Counted from the first letter of the stretch, positions 51,474 to 62,315 are shown. The stretch: DNA of 64,000 bases from Sodalis praecaptivus (GCF_000517425.1 NZ_CP006569.1:1488001-1552000), one strand, 5' to 3'. Numbers and translations are program-made. Notes: generated by a model not told the origin, from the letters alone.

Positions 51474-51734
51474 CTACAACTCCAGCTCGATATCGTCGAC
51501 CGGCAGGCAGCAGCAGGGCAGAATTTCCCCGCGGCCGACAAACGCCAGCGGCTCCTGGTGGTATTTCACTTCTCCCGCCAGCAGGCGCAGGCGACAGGCG
51601 CCGCAGTAGCCGGAGCGGCACTGGAATTCCACCGGCACCTGATGCGCCTCCAGCGCGTCCAGCAGCGAACGATGCGCCCCGCCGCAGGAAAGCGCTGAGC
51701 CGTGTTGGCGCAGGTGGATAACAGGCTGGGCCAT
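51474..51734 (-). CDS. yfaE: YfaE, 2Fe-2S ferredoxin for ribonucleotide reductase maintenance
   Basis: Plant-type [2Fe-2S] ferredoxin that reduces and repairs the diferric-tyrosyl cofactor of NrdB in E. coli. Cluster cysteines: CRSGYCGACRLRL, with the fourth in GEILPCCCLP. 86 residues (E. coli 84) from ATG 51734, which lies one base after the nrdB stop. The frame is open much further upstream, but that is the antisense-frame shadow of nrdB. Co-transcribed with nrdB. Confidence 0.93.
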   Translation of the reverse strand: MAQPVIHLRQHGSALSCGGAHRSLLDALEAHQVPVEFQCRSGYCGACRLRLLAGEVKYHQEPLAFVGRGEILPCCCLPVDDIELEL

Positions 51735-51735
51735 G

Positions 51736-52866
51736 TTACAGCTGGAAGTCGCTGAGGTCGTCGCTATTAACTTCGGCATCAATCTGCCCCACCAGATAAG
51801 AGCTGACTTCCACCTCCTGCGGCGCCACCTGAACGTTATCCGACACCAGCCAGGAGTTAATCCACGGAATCGGGTTGGAGCGGGTGGTAAAGGGCAGATC
51901 GAGACCCACCGCCTGCATGCGGATATTGGTGATGTATTCCACATACTGACACAGAATATCTTTGTTCAAGCCGATCATCGACCCGTCGCGGAACAGATAG
52001 CTCGCCCAGTCTTTCTCCTGTTGCGCCGCCAGCAAGAACAGATCATAGCTTTCCTGCTGACATTCGCGCGCAATCTCGGCCATTTCGGGATCGTCCTCGC
52101 CGGAGCGCATCAGGTTAAGCATATGCTGGGTGCCGGTCAGGTGCAGCGCTTCGTCGCGGGCGATGAGGCGAATGATTTTGGCGTTGCCCTCCATCAATTC
52201 GCGCTCGGCGAAGGCGAACGAGCAGGCAAAACTGACGTAGAATCGGATCGCCTCCAGCGCGTTGACGCTCATCAGGCACAAATAGAGCTTTTTCTTAAGC
52301 TCATGCAGATTTACCACCACCGTTTTGCCGTTGACCTGGTGCGTGCCTTCCCCCAGCAGATGATAATAGCTGGTCAGCTCGATAAGACCGTCGTAATAGC
52401 CGGAAATATCCTTGGCGCGTTTCAGGATCTCCTCATTGGTGACGATATCGTCGAACACCAGCGACGGATCGTTGACGATGTTGCGGATAATGTGGGTGTA
52501 GGAGCGTGAATGGATAGTTTCTGAAAACGCCCAGGTTTCCACCCAGGTTTCCAATTCCGGTATTGAAATCAGCGGCAGCAGCGCGACATTGGGGCTGCGG
52601 CCCTGGATGGAATCCAGCAGCGTCTGGTACTTGAGATTGCTGATAAAAATATGTTTTTCGTGCTCCGGCAGCGCTTGATAGTCGATGCGATCGCGCGATA
52701 CATCCACTTCTTCCGGACGCCAGAAGAACGACAATTGTTTCTCAATCAGCTTCTCAAAAATGTCGTATTTCTGCTGATCGAAACGGGCGACATTCACCGA
52801 CTGACCGAAAAACATCGGCTCCAGCAGTTGGTTATTTTTAATTTGTGAAAACGTGGTATAGGCCAT
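51736..52866 (-). CDS. nrdB: Ribonucleoside-diphosphate reductase 1 subunit beta
   Basis: Class Ia radical-generating subunit. The radical tyrosine is in [13 protein letters not shown], with iron ligands in the surrounding helices ([42 protein letters not shown]). 376 residues, the E. coli length. 49 bp after nrdA on the minus strand. Partner of nrdA and repaired by yfaE. Confidence 0.98.
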   Translation of the reverse strand: MAYTTFSQIKNNQLLEPMFFGQSVNVARFDQQKYDIFEKLIEKQLSFFWRPEEVDVSRDRIDYQALPEHEKHIFISNLKYQTLLDSIQGRSPNVALLPLISIPELETWVETWAFSETIHSRSYTHIIRNIVNDPSLVFDDIVTNEEILKRAKDISGYYDGLIELTSYYHLLGEGTHQVNGKTVVVNLHELKKKLYLCLMSVNALEAIRFYVSFACSFAFAERELMEGNAKIIRLIARDEALHLTGTQHMLNLMRSGEDDPEMAEIARECQQESYDLFLLAAQQEKDWASYLFRDGSMIGLNKDILCQYVEYITNIRMQAVGLDLPFTTRSNPIPWINSWLVSDNVQVAPQEVEVSSYLVGQIDAEVNSDDLSDFQL

Positions 52867-52915
52867 GGGGACTCCCGTTACACGCGGGCGGCATCGTTAC
52901 CGCCCGCGTCCATGT

Positions 52916-55198
52916 TCAAATCTTGCAGGCGCCGCTTTCGCAATCGTCCTGCTGCGTCGACTGCATGTCTTCCTGAGCGTCTTCCGCCCCGTCGCGGGTA
53001 TTCTGGTAATACAGAGTCTTCACCCCGAACTTGTACGCGGTCAGCAAATCCTTTAATAGCTGCTTCATCGGGACTTTACCGGCCGGGAACCGGGACGGGT
53101 CATAATTGGTATTGGCGGAGATGGCCTGATCGACGAATTTCTGCATCACGCCCACCAAGTGCAGATAACCATCGTTGCTCGGCATTTCCCACAGCAGCTC
53201 ATAGGCTTCCTGCAAACGGATGGACTCCGGCACCACCTGGCGCAGAATACCGTCTTTAGAGGCTTTAATGCTCACCAGGCCGCGCGGCGGCTCGATACCG
53301 TTGGTGGCGTTGGAAATCTGCGAAGACGTTTCCGAGGGCATCAGCGCCGACAGGGTAGAGTTACGCAAGCCGTGCTGCTTGATATCCGCGCGCAGCGCTT
53401 CCCAATCGTAATGCAGCGGTTCGCTGACGATGCTGTCGAGATCTTTTTTGTAGGTGTCCACGGGCAGGATACCCTGCGCATAGGTGGTCTCATTAAACCA
53501 CGGGCAGGCGCCGCGCTCACGGGCCAGATCATTTGAGGCTTTTAACAGGTAGTACTGAATGGCTTCAAACGTACGGTGAGTCAGGTTATTGGCGCTGCCG
53601 TCGGAGTAGCGTACGCCATGCTTGGCCAGATAGTACGCAAAGTTAATCACCCCCACGCCGAGGGTGCGGCGACCCATGGCGCCGCGCTTGGCCGCCGGGA
53701 TCGGATAGTCCTGATAGTCGAGCAACGCATCGAGGGCGCGCACCGCGAGCGTCGCCAGTTCGCCCAAATCATCCAGGCTATCGATTGCCCCGAGGTTGAA
53801 GGCCGACAGAGTACACAGGGCGATTTCGCCGCTGTCGTCATTAACATCCTCAAGCGGCTTGGTGGGCAGGGCGATTTCCAGGCACAGGTTGGACTGGCGG
53901 ATCGGCGCCACCGCGGCGTCGAACGGGCTGTGGGTGTTGCAATGATCCACATTCTGCACATAGATACGGCCGGTAGAAGCGCGCTCTTGCATCATCAGCG
54001 AGAACAGTTCCACCGCCTTGATGCGGCGCTGACGGATGCTGCTGTCCTGTTCATACTGGGTGTACAGCCGCTCGAACTCATCCTGATCGGCGAAAAAGGC
54101 GTCATACAGCCCCGGGACGTCGGAGGGGCTAAACAGCGTAATGTCCTCACCCTTGACCAGGCGCTGGTACATCAGTTTGTTAAGCTGGACGCCGTAATCC
54201 ATATGGCGCACCCGGTTGGCTTCCACGCCGCGGTTGTTTTTCAGCACCAGCAGGCTTTCCACTTCCAGATGCCACATGGGGTAGAACAAAGTGGCCGCGC
54301 CGCCGCGCACGCCGCCCTGCGAGCAGGATTTGACCGCGGTCTGGAAATGTTTATAAAACGGAATACAGCCGGTGTGGAAAGCCTCGCCGCCGCGGATCGG
54401 GCTGCCCAGCGCGCGGATGCGGCCGGCGTTAATGCCAATCCCCGCACGCTGGGAAACGTATTTCACAATCGCGCTGGAGGTGGCGTTAATGGAGTCGAGG
54501 CTATCGCCGCATTCAATGAGCACGCAGGAACTGAACTGACGGGTCGGGGTGCGTACGCCGGACATAATCGGCGTCGGCAGCGAAATTTTAAACGTCGACA
54601 CCGCGTCGTAGAACCTTTTGACGTAGTCGAGGCGGGTCGCGCGCGGGTAGCCGGAAAACAGGCAGGCGGCCACCAGCATATAGAGAAACTGCGCGCTCTC
54701 GTAAATCTCGCCGGTTACCCGGTTTTGCGCCAGATACTTCCCTTCAAGCTGTTTGACGGCGGCATAGGAGAAGTTCATATCGCGCCAGTGATCGATAAAC
54801 CCGTCCATCTGCTCGAATTCGTCGGCGCTGTAGTCCGTTAGCAAATGTTTATCGTATTTGCCCATCTCGACCAGACGCGAGACGTGATCGTAGAGTTTCG
54901 GCGGCTCAAATCGGCCGTAGGCTTTTTTGCGCAAATGGAACACCGCCAGCCGGGCGGCGAGATACTGGTAGTCGGGCGCCTCGCGCGAAATCAGATCCGC
55001 CGCGGCTTTGATAATGGTTTCGTGGATATCGGCGGTTTTGATGCCGTCGTAGAACTGGATATGGGAACGTAATTCCACCTGGGAAACGGAAACGTTTTCC
55101 AACCCTTCGGCCGCCCAGTCGATGACCCGGTGGATTTTATCGAGGTTAATGGTTTCTTTACGTCCGTCGCGCTTGGTGACTAGCAGACTCTGGTTCAT
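52916..55198 (-). CDS. nrdA: Ribonucleoside-diphosphate reductase 1 subunit alpha
   Basis: Catalytic subunit of class Ia ribonucleotide reductase. N-terminal ATP-cone, central barrel with the active-site cysteines (SSCVLIECGD, SNLCLEIALPT and IALCTLSAFNLG), and the redox-active C-terminal pair in DDCESGACKI. 760 residues (E. coli 761). Start ATG 55198 (MNQSLLVTKRDGRKETINLDKI). Upstream there are an NrdR-like box and a DnaA box, as for E. coli nrdAB. Confidence 0.98.
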   Translation of the reverse strand: MNQSLLVTKRDGRKETINLDKIHRVIDWAAEGLENVSVSQVELRSHIQFYDGIKTADIHETIIKAAADLISREAPDYQYLAARLAVFHLRKKAYGRFEPPKLYDHVSRLVEMGKYDKHLLTDYSADEFEQMDGFIDHWRDMNFSYAAVKQLEGKYLAQNRVTGEIYESAQFLYMLVAACLFSGYPRATRLDYVKRFYDAVSTFKISLPTPIMSGVRTPTRQFSSCVLIECGDSLDSINATSSAIVKYVSQRAGIGINAGRIRALGSPIRGGEAFHTGCIPFYKHFQTAVKSCSQGGVRGGAATLFYPMWHLEVESLLVLKNNRGVEANRVRHMDYGVQLNKLMYQRLVKGEDITLFSPSDVPGLYDAFFADQDEFERLYTQYEQDSSIRQRRIKAVELFSLMMQERASTGRIYVQNVDHCNTHSPFDAAVAPIRQSNLCLEIALPTKPLEDVNDDSGEIALCTLSAFNLGAIDSLDDLGELATLAVRALDALLDYQDYPIPAAKRGAMGRRTLGVGVINFAYYLAKHGVRYSDGSANNLTHRTFEAIQYYLLKASNDLARERGACPWFNETTYAQGILPVDTYKKDLDSIVSEPLHYDWEALRADIKQHGLRNSTLSALMPSETSSQISNATNGIEPPRGLVSIKASKDGILRQVVPESIRLQEAYELLWEMPSNDGYLHLVGVMQKFVDQAISANTNYDPSRFPAGKVPMKQLLKDLLTAYKFGVKTLYYQNTRDGAEDAQEDMQSTQQDDCESGACKI

Positions 55199-55274
55199 GC
55201 GGCTTTATACCTGTCTGTGTGACCCGCAGACGCCCTGCTGGCGCGCAGGCAAAATAGTGCCTTGCCAGGGGCAA

Positions 55275-55324
55275 ATCACTATATATGGGGTCTTTTCGTT
55301 AGTTTGGTAACAAGATAGTGACAA
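55275..55324 (-). promoter_or_regulatory. Candidate NrdR boxes upstream of nrdA
   Basis: ATCACTATATATGGGG (55275-55290) matches most of the NrdR box ACACWATATATWGTGT. A weaker AACAAGATAGTGACAA lies at 55309-55324, about 34 bp away centre to centre (normally 31-32). NrdR represses nrd operons when dATP is high. The first box is more convincing than the second. Confidence 0.5.
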
Positions 55325-55370
55325 AGCCACCGCAATGCAAGTGAGTAACTTGCCAACTTTTGTGGATAAC

Positions 55371-55379
55371 GTTGGGGAG
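55371..55379 (-). promoter_or_regulatory. DnaA box upstream of nrdA
   Basis: TGTGGATAA, which is a perfect TTATCCACA on the minus strand, about 175 bp before nrdA. DnaA binding near the nrdAB promoter is known in E. coli and links expression to replication. Confidence 0.65.
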
Positions 55380-55699
55380 AAACGGTCAGCAAACGGGTAA
55401 GCCGCTATTGTGCCTGCGCTTCGCGCTTGTCAATTACGGGGGATAAATTTTTCTAAAATAATGCGATCGTTGCTTAATTGAACGCCGTCTGTTTTTGACG
55501 GCGCCGCACGCGGGCGCCAACGGCCCGGCAGTTGACGGATCCCGGGGAGAAACGGCAGCTCCAGACGCGTTAGGCGGCCCAACAGGGAGGATTACGTCGT
55601 CGTCGTCGTGACGGGCCTCCCCGGGAGGCGGTCAACGCCCTCGACCTGACGAAGACGTCTGAAGGAAGCGCGCGCGCCTGTGCCGCGGCGGCCTGCGCC
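55380..55699. other. Spacer between nrdA promoter region and ubiG
   Basis: About 320 bp with no gene I can support. It contains a short CGT trinucleotide run (about 55594-55609) and a GCCTCC/GGAGGC hairpin near 55615-55629. Confidence 0.5.
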
Positions 55700-56449
55700 T
55701 TACGCTTGCCGGCGCGTATGCAGCATATAATTCACATCCACGTTACCGCCCAAATAGAAACGATCCCGCAGCGGATTGTAATGTAAACCGATAATATGCT
55801 GCTCGCGCAGCGGGGTGTCGTCCACCCAACCCAGTAGCTCGGCGGGTTTGATGAATTTATTGATATCGTGCGTACCCCGCGGCACCAGGCGCAGCACATA
55901 TTCGGCGCCGACGATGGCCATAAGCCAGGCCTTCGGATTACGGTTCAGCGTCGAAAAAAACACCTCGCCGCCCGGTTTCACCAACCGCGCGCAGGCGCGG
56001 ACGATAGACGCCGGATCCGGCACATGCTCCAGCATTTCCATACAGGTCACCACATCATAGGCGCCGGGATGCGCCTCGGCGTGCGCCTCGACCGTCTCTT
56101 GGCGATAATCCAGGGCCACGCCGCTTTCCAGGGCGTGCAGCCGGGCCACCGCCAGCGGTTCTGCGCCCATATCCAGACCGGTCACCTTCGCCCCTTCGCG
56201 CGCCATGCTTTCCGCCAGAATGCCGCCCCCGCAGCCGACGTCCAGCACGTTTTTTCCAAACAGCCCGCCGGCGCGTTCGAGAATATAATCCAAGCGCAGG
56301 GGATTGATGCGGTGCAGCGGCTTGAATTCGCCGTCAAGATCCCACCAGCGGGCGGCGACGGCGTCGAATTTGGCGATTTCGCCCGGATCGACATTTTCCT
56401 GACGGGGCGGGGCGTTATGGTCCGCTTCTTTACTTACTTCGGGGGTCAT
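55700..56449 (-). CDS. ubiG: Ubiquinone biosynthesis O-methyltransferase UbiG
   Basis: SAM-dependent enzyme for both O-methylations of ubiquinone. SAM motif [20 protein letters not shown], then [21 protein letters not shown] and the membrane-associated segment [21 protein letters not shown]. 249 residues (E. coli 240) from ATG 56449, preceded by AGGAGC at 7 bp; the open frame extends 50 codons upstream without homology. The N-terminal about 15 residues differ from E. coli. Divergent from gyrA, as in E. coli. Confidence 0.95.
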   Translation of the reverse strand: MTPEVSKEADHNAPPRQENVDPGEIAKFDAVAARWWDLDGEFKPLHRINPLRLDYILERAGGLFGKNVLDVGCGGGILAESMAREGAKVTGLDMGAEPLAVARLHALESGVALDYRQETVEAHAEAHPGAYDVVTCMEMLEHVPDPASIVRACARLVKPGGEVFFSTLNRNPKAWLMAIVGAEYVLRLVPRGTHDINKFIKPAELLGWVDDTPLREQHIIGLHYNPLRDRFYLGGNVDVNYMLHTRRQA

Positions 56450-56629
56450 GTAAAAGCTCCTTATACATATATCGGCTAAGTATACGCGCAACCGGGCCGT
56501 ACGGCAGCCCGTTTGCCCGCAAAAGCCTGCATTAGCGGCGCGCGGGGAGCGTCGGCGGCTGCCGGTGGGGACATGAGATGATTCCGCTACGCCTTTCAAC
56601 GGTGACTGTGCCCTTTCACAGAAAAAAGA

Positions 56630-56638
56630 TGGTATACT
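56630..56638 (+). promoter_or_regulatory. Promoter of gyrA (extended -10)
   Basis: TGGTATACT with TATACT at 56633-56638, extended -10 form, without a clear -35. The start codon is 55 bp further. In E. coli the gyrA promoter is induced by DNA relaxation through sequences around the -10, and the layout here is similar. Confidence 0.55.
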
Positions 56639-56692
56639 TTGACACCTTTAAATCCGGGTAGAAGCTTCATTTAGTAGAGGGATAGCGGCTCC

Positions 56693-59344
56693 ATGAGCGA
56701 CCTTGCCAGAGAAATTACACCGGTCAATATCGAAGAAGAGCTGAAACGTTCTTATCTGGATTACGCCATGTCCGTCATCGTCGGACGCGCGTTGCCGGAT
56801 GTGCGGGACGGACTCAAACCCGTACACCGTCGCGTGCTGTTTGCGATGAGCGTGCTCGGTAATGACTGGAATAAACCTTATAAAAAATCGGCGCGCGTTG
56901 TCGGCGACGTCATCGGTAAATATCACCCCCACGGGGATACCGCTGTCTACGACACCATCGTGCGTATGGCACAGCCGTTCTCGCTGCGTTACATGTTGGT
57001 GGATGGCCAGGGCAACTTTGGTTCCGTTGACGGCGACTCCGCCGCGGCGATGCGTTATACCGAAGTGCGCATGGCGAAAATTGCTCACGAATTGCTGGCG
57101 GATCTGGAAAAAGAGACCGTCGATTACGTGCCCAACTATGACGGCACCGAGCAAATTCCCGATGTCATGCCCACCAGGATCCCCAACCTGCTGGTCAACG
57201 GCTCTTCCGGCATCGCGGTGGGGATGGCCACCAACATTCCGCCGCACAACCTCGCGGAAGTCATCGACGGCTGCCTGGCCTATATCGACGATGAGAACAT
57301 CAGCGTCGAGGGCCTGATGGAGCATATCCCCGGTCCCGATTTTCCCACCGCCGCCATCATCAATGGCCGGCGCGGCATCGAAGAGGCATACCGCACCGGG
57401 CGCGGCAAAATCTACATCCGCGCGCGCGCCGAGGTAGAAACGGACGGCAAAACCGGCCGCGAAACCATCATCGTGCATGAAATTCCCTATCAGGTGAATA
57501 AAGCGCGCCTGATTGAGAAAATCGCCGAGCTGGTCAAAGAAAAGCGCGTCGAGGGCATCAGCGGCCTGCGCGATGAATCCGACAAAGACGGTATGCGCAT
57601 CGTCATTGAAATCAAACGTGACGCGGTTGGGGAGGTGGTGCTTAACAATCTGTACTCCCTGACCCAACTGCAGGTGTCGTTCGGTATCAATATGGTGGCG
57701 CTGCATCAGGGGCAGCCGAAAATCCTGCCGCTGAAGGACATTTTATCCGCCTTTGTGCGCCATCGCCGTGAAGTGGTGACCCGCCGCACTATTTTTGAGC
57801 TGCGCAAGGCCCGCGAGCGTGCCCATATACTGGAAGCGCTGGCGGTGGCGCTGGCGAACATCGACCCGATTATCGAACTGATCCGCCAGGCGCCGACGCC
57901 GGCGGAAGCGAAAGCCGCCCTGGTGGCGCGTTCGTGGGCGCTGGGCACCGTCTCCGCCATGCTGGAGCGCGCCGGCGACGACGCCGCCCGGCCCGAGTGG
58001 CTGGAGCCGCAGTACGGCATTCGCGACGGCCAATATTATCTGACCGAGCAGCAGGCCCAGGCGATTTTGGATCTGCGACTGCAAAAACTGACCGGTCTGG
58101 AACACGAAAAACTGCTTGATGAATATAAGGAGCTGCTGACCCAGATAGCGGAACTTATCCGCATCCTGCAGAATCCGGACCGCCTGATGGAAGTGATCCG
58201 CGAAGAGCTTGTCGCCATTAAAGAGCAGTATAGCGATCCGCGCCGCACCGAGATTACCGCCAATACTTCGGATATCAATATCGAAGACCTGATTAATCAG
58301 GAAGATGTGGTCGTCACTCTGTCTCATCAGGGTTACGTGAAGTATCAGCCGTTGACGGACTATGAAGCGCAGCGCCGCGGCGGAAAAGGCAAGTCGGCGG
58401 CCAGCATCAAGGAAGAGGACTTTATCGACCGGCTGCTGGTGGCGAACACCCACGACACCATCTTGCTGTTCTCCAGCCGGGGACGGATGTATTGGATGAA
58501 GGTCTATCAGTTGCCGGAAGCCAGCCGCGGCGCCCGCGGCCGGCCGATAGTCAATCTGCTGCCGCTGGAGTCCAACGAACGTATCACCGCCATTTTGCCG
58601 GTGCGTGATTATGAAGAAGGACGCCACGTCTTTATGGCGACCGCCAGCGGCACCGTGAAGAAAACCTCGCTTATCGAGTTCAGCCGCCCGCGCAGCGCCG
58701 GGATTATCGCCGTTAATCTTAACGATGGCGATGAGCTGATCGGGGTGGATCTGACCGACGGCAGCAACGAAGTCATGCTGTTCTCCGCCTATGGCAAAGT
58801 GGTGCGTTTCCCGGAAAATCAGGTGCGCAGCATGGGGCGGACCGCGACCGGCGTCCGGGGGATCAATCTGGCGGACGGCGACCGGGTGGTGTCCCTGATC
58901 GTGCCGCGCGGCGAGGGGCCAATATTGACGGTCACCCAGCACGGCTATGGCAAGCGTACCGCGCAGGCCGAATACCCGACCAAGTCCCGCGCGACCCAAG
59001 GCGTTATCTCCATTAAGGTGAGCGAACGCAACGGCGAAGTGGTGGGGGCGGTGCAGGTGGATGACTGCGACCAGATCATGATGATAACGGACGCCGGCAC
59101 GCTGGTGCGCACGCGGGTTTCCGAGGTGAGCATCGTCGGGCGCAACACCCAGGGCGTGACGCTTATCCGCACCGCGCAGGATGAGCACGTGGTGGGGCTG
59201 CAGCGCGTCGCCGAGCCGGTGGACGATGAGGATTTGGATTCGGTGGCGATCCCGGATGCGGCGCCTGAAGACGACCTCATGGATGCCGATGAAGCGGATG
59301 ACGGCGTAAGCGATGACGATGATGTCGACGGTGAACGCGAATAA
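56693..59344 (+). CDS. gyrA: DNA gyrase subunit A
   Basis: Breakage-reunion subunit of gyrase. N-terminal domain with the catalytic Tyr122 in [11 protein letters not shown], quinolone-determining region [19 protein letters not shown] with Thr at position 83 and Asp at 87, coiled coil, and C-terminal DNA-wrapping domain with the GyrA box QRRGGKGKS. Ends with an acidic tail ([12 protein letters not shown] then [11 protein letters not shown]). 883 residues (E. coli 875); the extra residues are in the tail. Followed by a strong terminator. Confidence 0.98.
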   Translation: MSDLAREITPVNIEEELKRSYLDYAMSVIVGRALPDVRDGLKPVHRRVLFAMSVLGNDWNKPYKKSARVVGDVIGKYHPHGDTAVYDTIVRMAQPFSLRYMLVDGQGNFGSVDGDSAAAMRYTEVRMAKIAHELLADLEKETVDYVPNYDGTEQIPDVMPTRIPNLLVNGSSGIAVGMATNIPPHNLAEVIDGCLAYIDDENISVEGLMEHIPGPDFPTAAIINGRRGIEEAYRTGRGKIYIRARAEVETDGKTGRETIIVHEIPYQVNKARLIEKIAELVKEKRVEGISGLRDESDKDGMRIVIEIKRDAVGEVVLNNLYSLTQLQVSFGINMVALHQGQPKILPLKDILSAFVRHRREVVTRRTIFELRKARERAHILEALAVALANIDPIIELIRQAPTPAEAKAALVARSWALGTVSAMLERAGDDAARPEWLEPQYGIRDGQYYLTEQQAQAILDLRLQKLTGLEHEKLLDEYKELLTQIAELIRILQNPDRLMEVIREELVAIKEQYSDPRRTEITANTSDINIEDLINQEDVVVTLSHQGYVKYQPLTDYEAQRRGGKGKSAASIKEEDFIDRLLVANTHDTILLFSSRGRMYWMKVYQLPEASRGARGRPIVNLLPLESNERITAILPVRDYEEGRHVFMATASGTVKKTSLIEFSRPRSAGIIAVNLNDGDELIGVDLTDGSNEVMLFSAYGKVVRFPENQVRSMGRTATGVRGINLADGDRVVSLIVPRGEGPILTVTQHGYGKRTAQAEYPTKSRATQGVISIKVSERNGEVVGAVQVDDCDQIMMITDAGTLVRTRVSEVSIVGRNTQGVTLIRTAQDEHVVGLQRVAEPVDDEDLDSVAIPDAAPEDDLMDADEADDGVSDDDDVDGERE

Positions 59345-59390
59345 CACCCTTGACCGGCGACGCGCCGGTGCGTAAAGGTGACAAACAAGT

Positions 59391-59416
59391 GCCAGCGCGG
59401 TTGCGCTGGCCTTTTT
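59391..59416 (+). terminator. Rho-independent terminator after gyrA
   Basis: GCCAGCGC (59391-59398), loop GGTT, GCGCTGGC (59403-59410), then CTTTTT. It lies only about 40 bp before the rcsC start. Confidence 0.9.
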
Positions 59417-59453
59417 GATTCTGGCTGGTTTTCTTTATCTGAACGGTACGGGT

Positions 59454-62315
59454 TTGAAATATCTCACTTCGTTTCGCACTACGGTCAAAATCTCCCGCTA
59501 CCTGTTCAGGACGCTGGCGCTAATGCTGTGGGCGCTCGGCGCGCTATTATCCTTCCTTTATTTTGTCAGTCTGCTGCATCAGCGGGAATCCGTGCTGCGG
59601 CAGGAATACGACAATAGCTACGAGCAGGCGCAGAATTATATCCGGCACTCGGCGGATATCACGCGCCAGCTGAGATACATGGCGGAAAACCGGCTGACCG
59701 GCAGCCTGGGCGGGCTGGATAGGCTGGACGCCAACGCCGGCGGCAAACTCACCCAGCCGCGCTACAGCGCGCTAATCCCCAATGGTGATTGCGCCAAAGA
59801 AACGCCGCGTTTTCATGCCGCGGTCAGCGCGCTGACCTATTTTCTTAGCTATTGGAAAGACAATTTTTCCGATGCCTACGATCTCAACCGGGTGTTTTAT
59901 ATCGGCGGGGAGAGCCTGTGCCTGGCCGATTTCAGCATGCGCAGCGTAGAGAACGGCAACGACGCCGTGCCGAAAAGCCTGGTGCGCCAGGTCATCAAAT
60001 TTCGCAATGCGCGGCTCAGCGACCGGCAGGGCACGCAATATTGGGTTGCCCCCGGTAACCGACACGACAGCGGCAGCTATTATGTGCTTATCCCCCTTTA
60101 TAGCGGCAATAAGCTGGAAGCGCTTATCGGCATCGAGCAAACAATAAGGCTGGAGGATTTTGCCAGCGCCAGTAATCTGCCTATCGGCATTACGCTGCTG
60201 GACCAAAACAATCTGCCGCTGCTGAGCCTGACCAGCGGCGAACGCAGCGCCGCGGCGCTGGGTATCTTTCCGTCGCAGCCGGCGTTTTTTGGCTATAACC
60301 ATGGTTTTGCCAATCTGGTGATGAAAAAACCGCTGTCGCAAACCGCGCTGAGCATGGCGTTTTCGCTGCCGCGCAGCGCGGTGATAGACAATCTCAACAT
60401 GCTGCTGTTTAAACTGGGGCTGCTGAATCTCTTTTCCGCTGCGGCGCTGATGTGTTTAACCTGGCTGTTTGAGCGCAGGATGCTGGCGCCGGCGGAAAAG
60501 AACGTTTATCAGTTGGAAGAGAATGAACAGTTTAACCGCAAAATCGTCGCCTCTGCGCCGGTGGGCATCTCCATTCTGCGCATCAGCGACGGCGCCAATC
60601 TCATTAGTAATGAGTTAGCGCATAATTATTTAAGCATGCTCACCCATGAGGATCGCCAGCGCATTACCCATATCATCAGCGGGCAGCAGGTTAATTTTGT
60701 CGATGTCATTACCAGCAACAATACCAACTTGCAAATCAGCTTCGTCCATTCCCGCTATCGTAACCAGAACGTCGCTATTTGTGTGCTGGTGGACGTCAGC
60801 GCCCGCGTGCGAATGGAGGAGTCGCTGCAGGATATGGCGGCGGCCGCCGAGCAGGCCAGCCAGGCCAAATCGATGTTCCTGGCGACCGTGAGCCACGAGC
60901 TGCGCACGCCGCTGTATGGCATTATTGGCAACCTGGATCTGTTAAAAACCAAGGTGCTGCCGGACGGCGTCGACAGGCTGGTCATGGCGATGAGTAACTC
61001 CTCGGCGCTGCTGCTCAACATCATTAGCGACATCCTTGATTTCTCCAAAATCGAATCAGAGCAGCTGAAGATTGAACCGAAAGACTACTCCCCCCGCGAG
61101 ACGGTGAGCTATATCGTTGGCAATTACCTGTCGCTGGTGGTGAAAAAGCGCCTGGGATTGTACTGCTTTATCGACCCCGACGTGCCGGACAGCCTGCGCG
61201 GCGATCCGGTGCGTTTGCAGCAGGTACTGTCCAATTTATTGAATAATGCCATTAAATTTACCCGCAGCGGCAGTATCGTGGTGGCGGTGTACTGTCGGGA
61301 CGGCTATTTGCAGTTTAGCGTGCGCGATACCGGCGTCGGCATGCAGCCGCGGGAAGTGATGCGCCTTTTCGATCCGTTTGTGCAATTGGGCGACGGCGGC
61401 CAGCGCCCGACCCAGGGTACCGGCCTGGGGCTGGCAATTTGTGAAAAACTGGTCAATTTAATGGACGGTGATATCGCCGTGGAGTCCGAACGCGGCATCG
61501 GCAGCCGTTTCACCATCCGGCTGCCGCTTTATCAGGCGGTCACCCGGCCGGCACAGACACAGGATGCCGCTGGGCACACCTGCTGGTTGGCGGTGCGCAA
61601 TAGCGCCATGGGACGCTATTTGCAGCTGTTATTGCGTCATCAGGGGCTGACGGTGCTGGACTATCATGACGAAGCGTTAAGCGTCGACGATATTTTCCTG
61701 TGCGATGACCCGCAGCAGCCGGAAGGGACGGCGCGCGCCACGATTTGCTTCTCCAACGAGCATATTGGTCCGGCGGAGGAGATCCGCCCCGGCTATTGGC
61801 ACGTCAGTCCGGCGTTCACCGGGGATCTGCCGCTGTTGCTCAACTACCTCTATCGCAGCGAACAGGCGGTATGTCCAGCGTTGCCGGCGCCGCAGGTGAT
61901 GCTACCCGCGAGCGTTGACAACGACGATATCCTGATTTTGGTGGTGGACGATCACCCCATCAACCGTCGGCTGCTGGCGGATCAGCTGGGTTCGCTGGGC
62001 TATCAGGTCATAACCGCCAACGACGGGCTGGATGCGCTGAATGTCATAAGCCGGCAGGCGGTGGACATTATTTTGAGCGACGTCAATATGCCGAACATGG
62101 ACGGGTATCAATTTGCCCGCGCGCTGCGTACCCAGGGCAGGGTGACGCCGGTAGTCGGCGTCACCGCCAACGCGCTGGCGGAGGAAAAACAGCGCTGTCT
62201 GGATGCGGGTATGGACAACTGCCTATCAAAACCGGTGACGCTGGAGGTGCTACAGCCGGTGCTTACGGCCTACAGCCAAAAGGTACGCCAGGCGCGAAAA
62301 CCGGCTGAGGATTGA
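59454..62315 (+). CDS. rcsC: Hybrid sensor histidine kinase RcsC
   Basis: Inner-membrane hybrid kinase of the Rcs phosphorelay. Two membrane segments (about 20-40 and 310-335) flank a periplasmic domain. Then an RcsC-specific PAS-like domain, a HisKA domain with the phospho-His in VSHELRTPLYGIIGN (His481), an HATPase domain (NLLNNAIKFT, DTGVGM, GTGLGLAICEKL), an ABL domain, and a C-terminal receiver with Asp876 in ILSDVNMPNMDGY. No ATG is available; TTG 59454 gives LKYLTSFRTTVKISRY, which aligns with the E. coli start MKYLASFRTT. 953 residues (E. coli 949). Convergent with rcsB. Confidence 0.94.
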   Translation: MKYLTSFRTTVKISRYLFRTLALMLWALGALLSFLYFVSLLHQRESVLRQEYDNSYEQAQNYIRHSADITRQLRYMAENRLTGSLGGLDRLDANAGGKLTQPRYSALIPNGDCAKETPRFHAAVSALTYFLSYWKDNFSDAYDLNRVFYIGGESLCLADFSMRSVENGNDAVPKSLVRQVIKFRNARLSDRQGTQYWVAPGNRHDSGSYYVLIPLYSGNKLEALIGIEQTIRLEDFASASNLPIGITLLDQNNLPLLSLTSGERSAAALGIFPSQPAFFGYNHGFANLVMKKPLSQTALSMAFSLPRSAVIDNLNMLLFKLGLLNLFSAAALMCLTWLFERRMLAPAEKNVYQLEENEQFNRKIVASAPVGISILRISDGANLISNELAHNYLSMLTHEDRQRITHIISGQQVNFVDVITSNNTNLQISFVHSRYRNQNVAICVLVDVSARVRMEESLQDMAAAAEQASQAKSMFLATVSHELRTPLYGIIGNLDLLKTKVLPDGVDRLVMAMSNSSALLLNIISDILDFSKIESEQLKIEPKDYSPRETVSYIVGNYLSLVVKKRLGLYCFIDPDVPDSLRGDPVRLQQVLSNLLNNAIKFTRSGSIVVAVYCRDGYLQFSVRDTGVGMQPREVMRLFDPFVQLGDGGQRPTQGTGLGLAICEKLVNLMDGDIAVESERGIGSRFTIRLPLYQAVTRPAQTQDAAGHTCWLAVRNSAMGRYLQLLLRHQGLTVLDYHDEALSVDDIFLCDDPQQPEGTARATICFSNEHIGPAEEIRPGYWHVSPAFTGDLPLLLNYLYRSEQAVCPALPAPQVMLPASVDNDDILILVVDDHPINRRLLADQLGSLGYQVITANDGLDALNVISRQAVDIILSDVNMPNMDGYQFARALRTQGRVTPVVGVTANALAEEKQRCLDAGMDNCLSKPVTLEVLQPVLTAYSQKVRQARKPAED

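Noticed and set aside
51179-51721. 180-codon + frame over the purine tract
   Set aside because: Low complexity, and its second half lies antisense to yfaE.
57743-59347. 534-codon minus frame inside gyrA
   Set aside because: Antisense shadow; gyrA is intact on the other strand.
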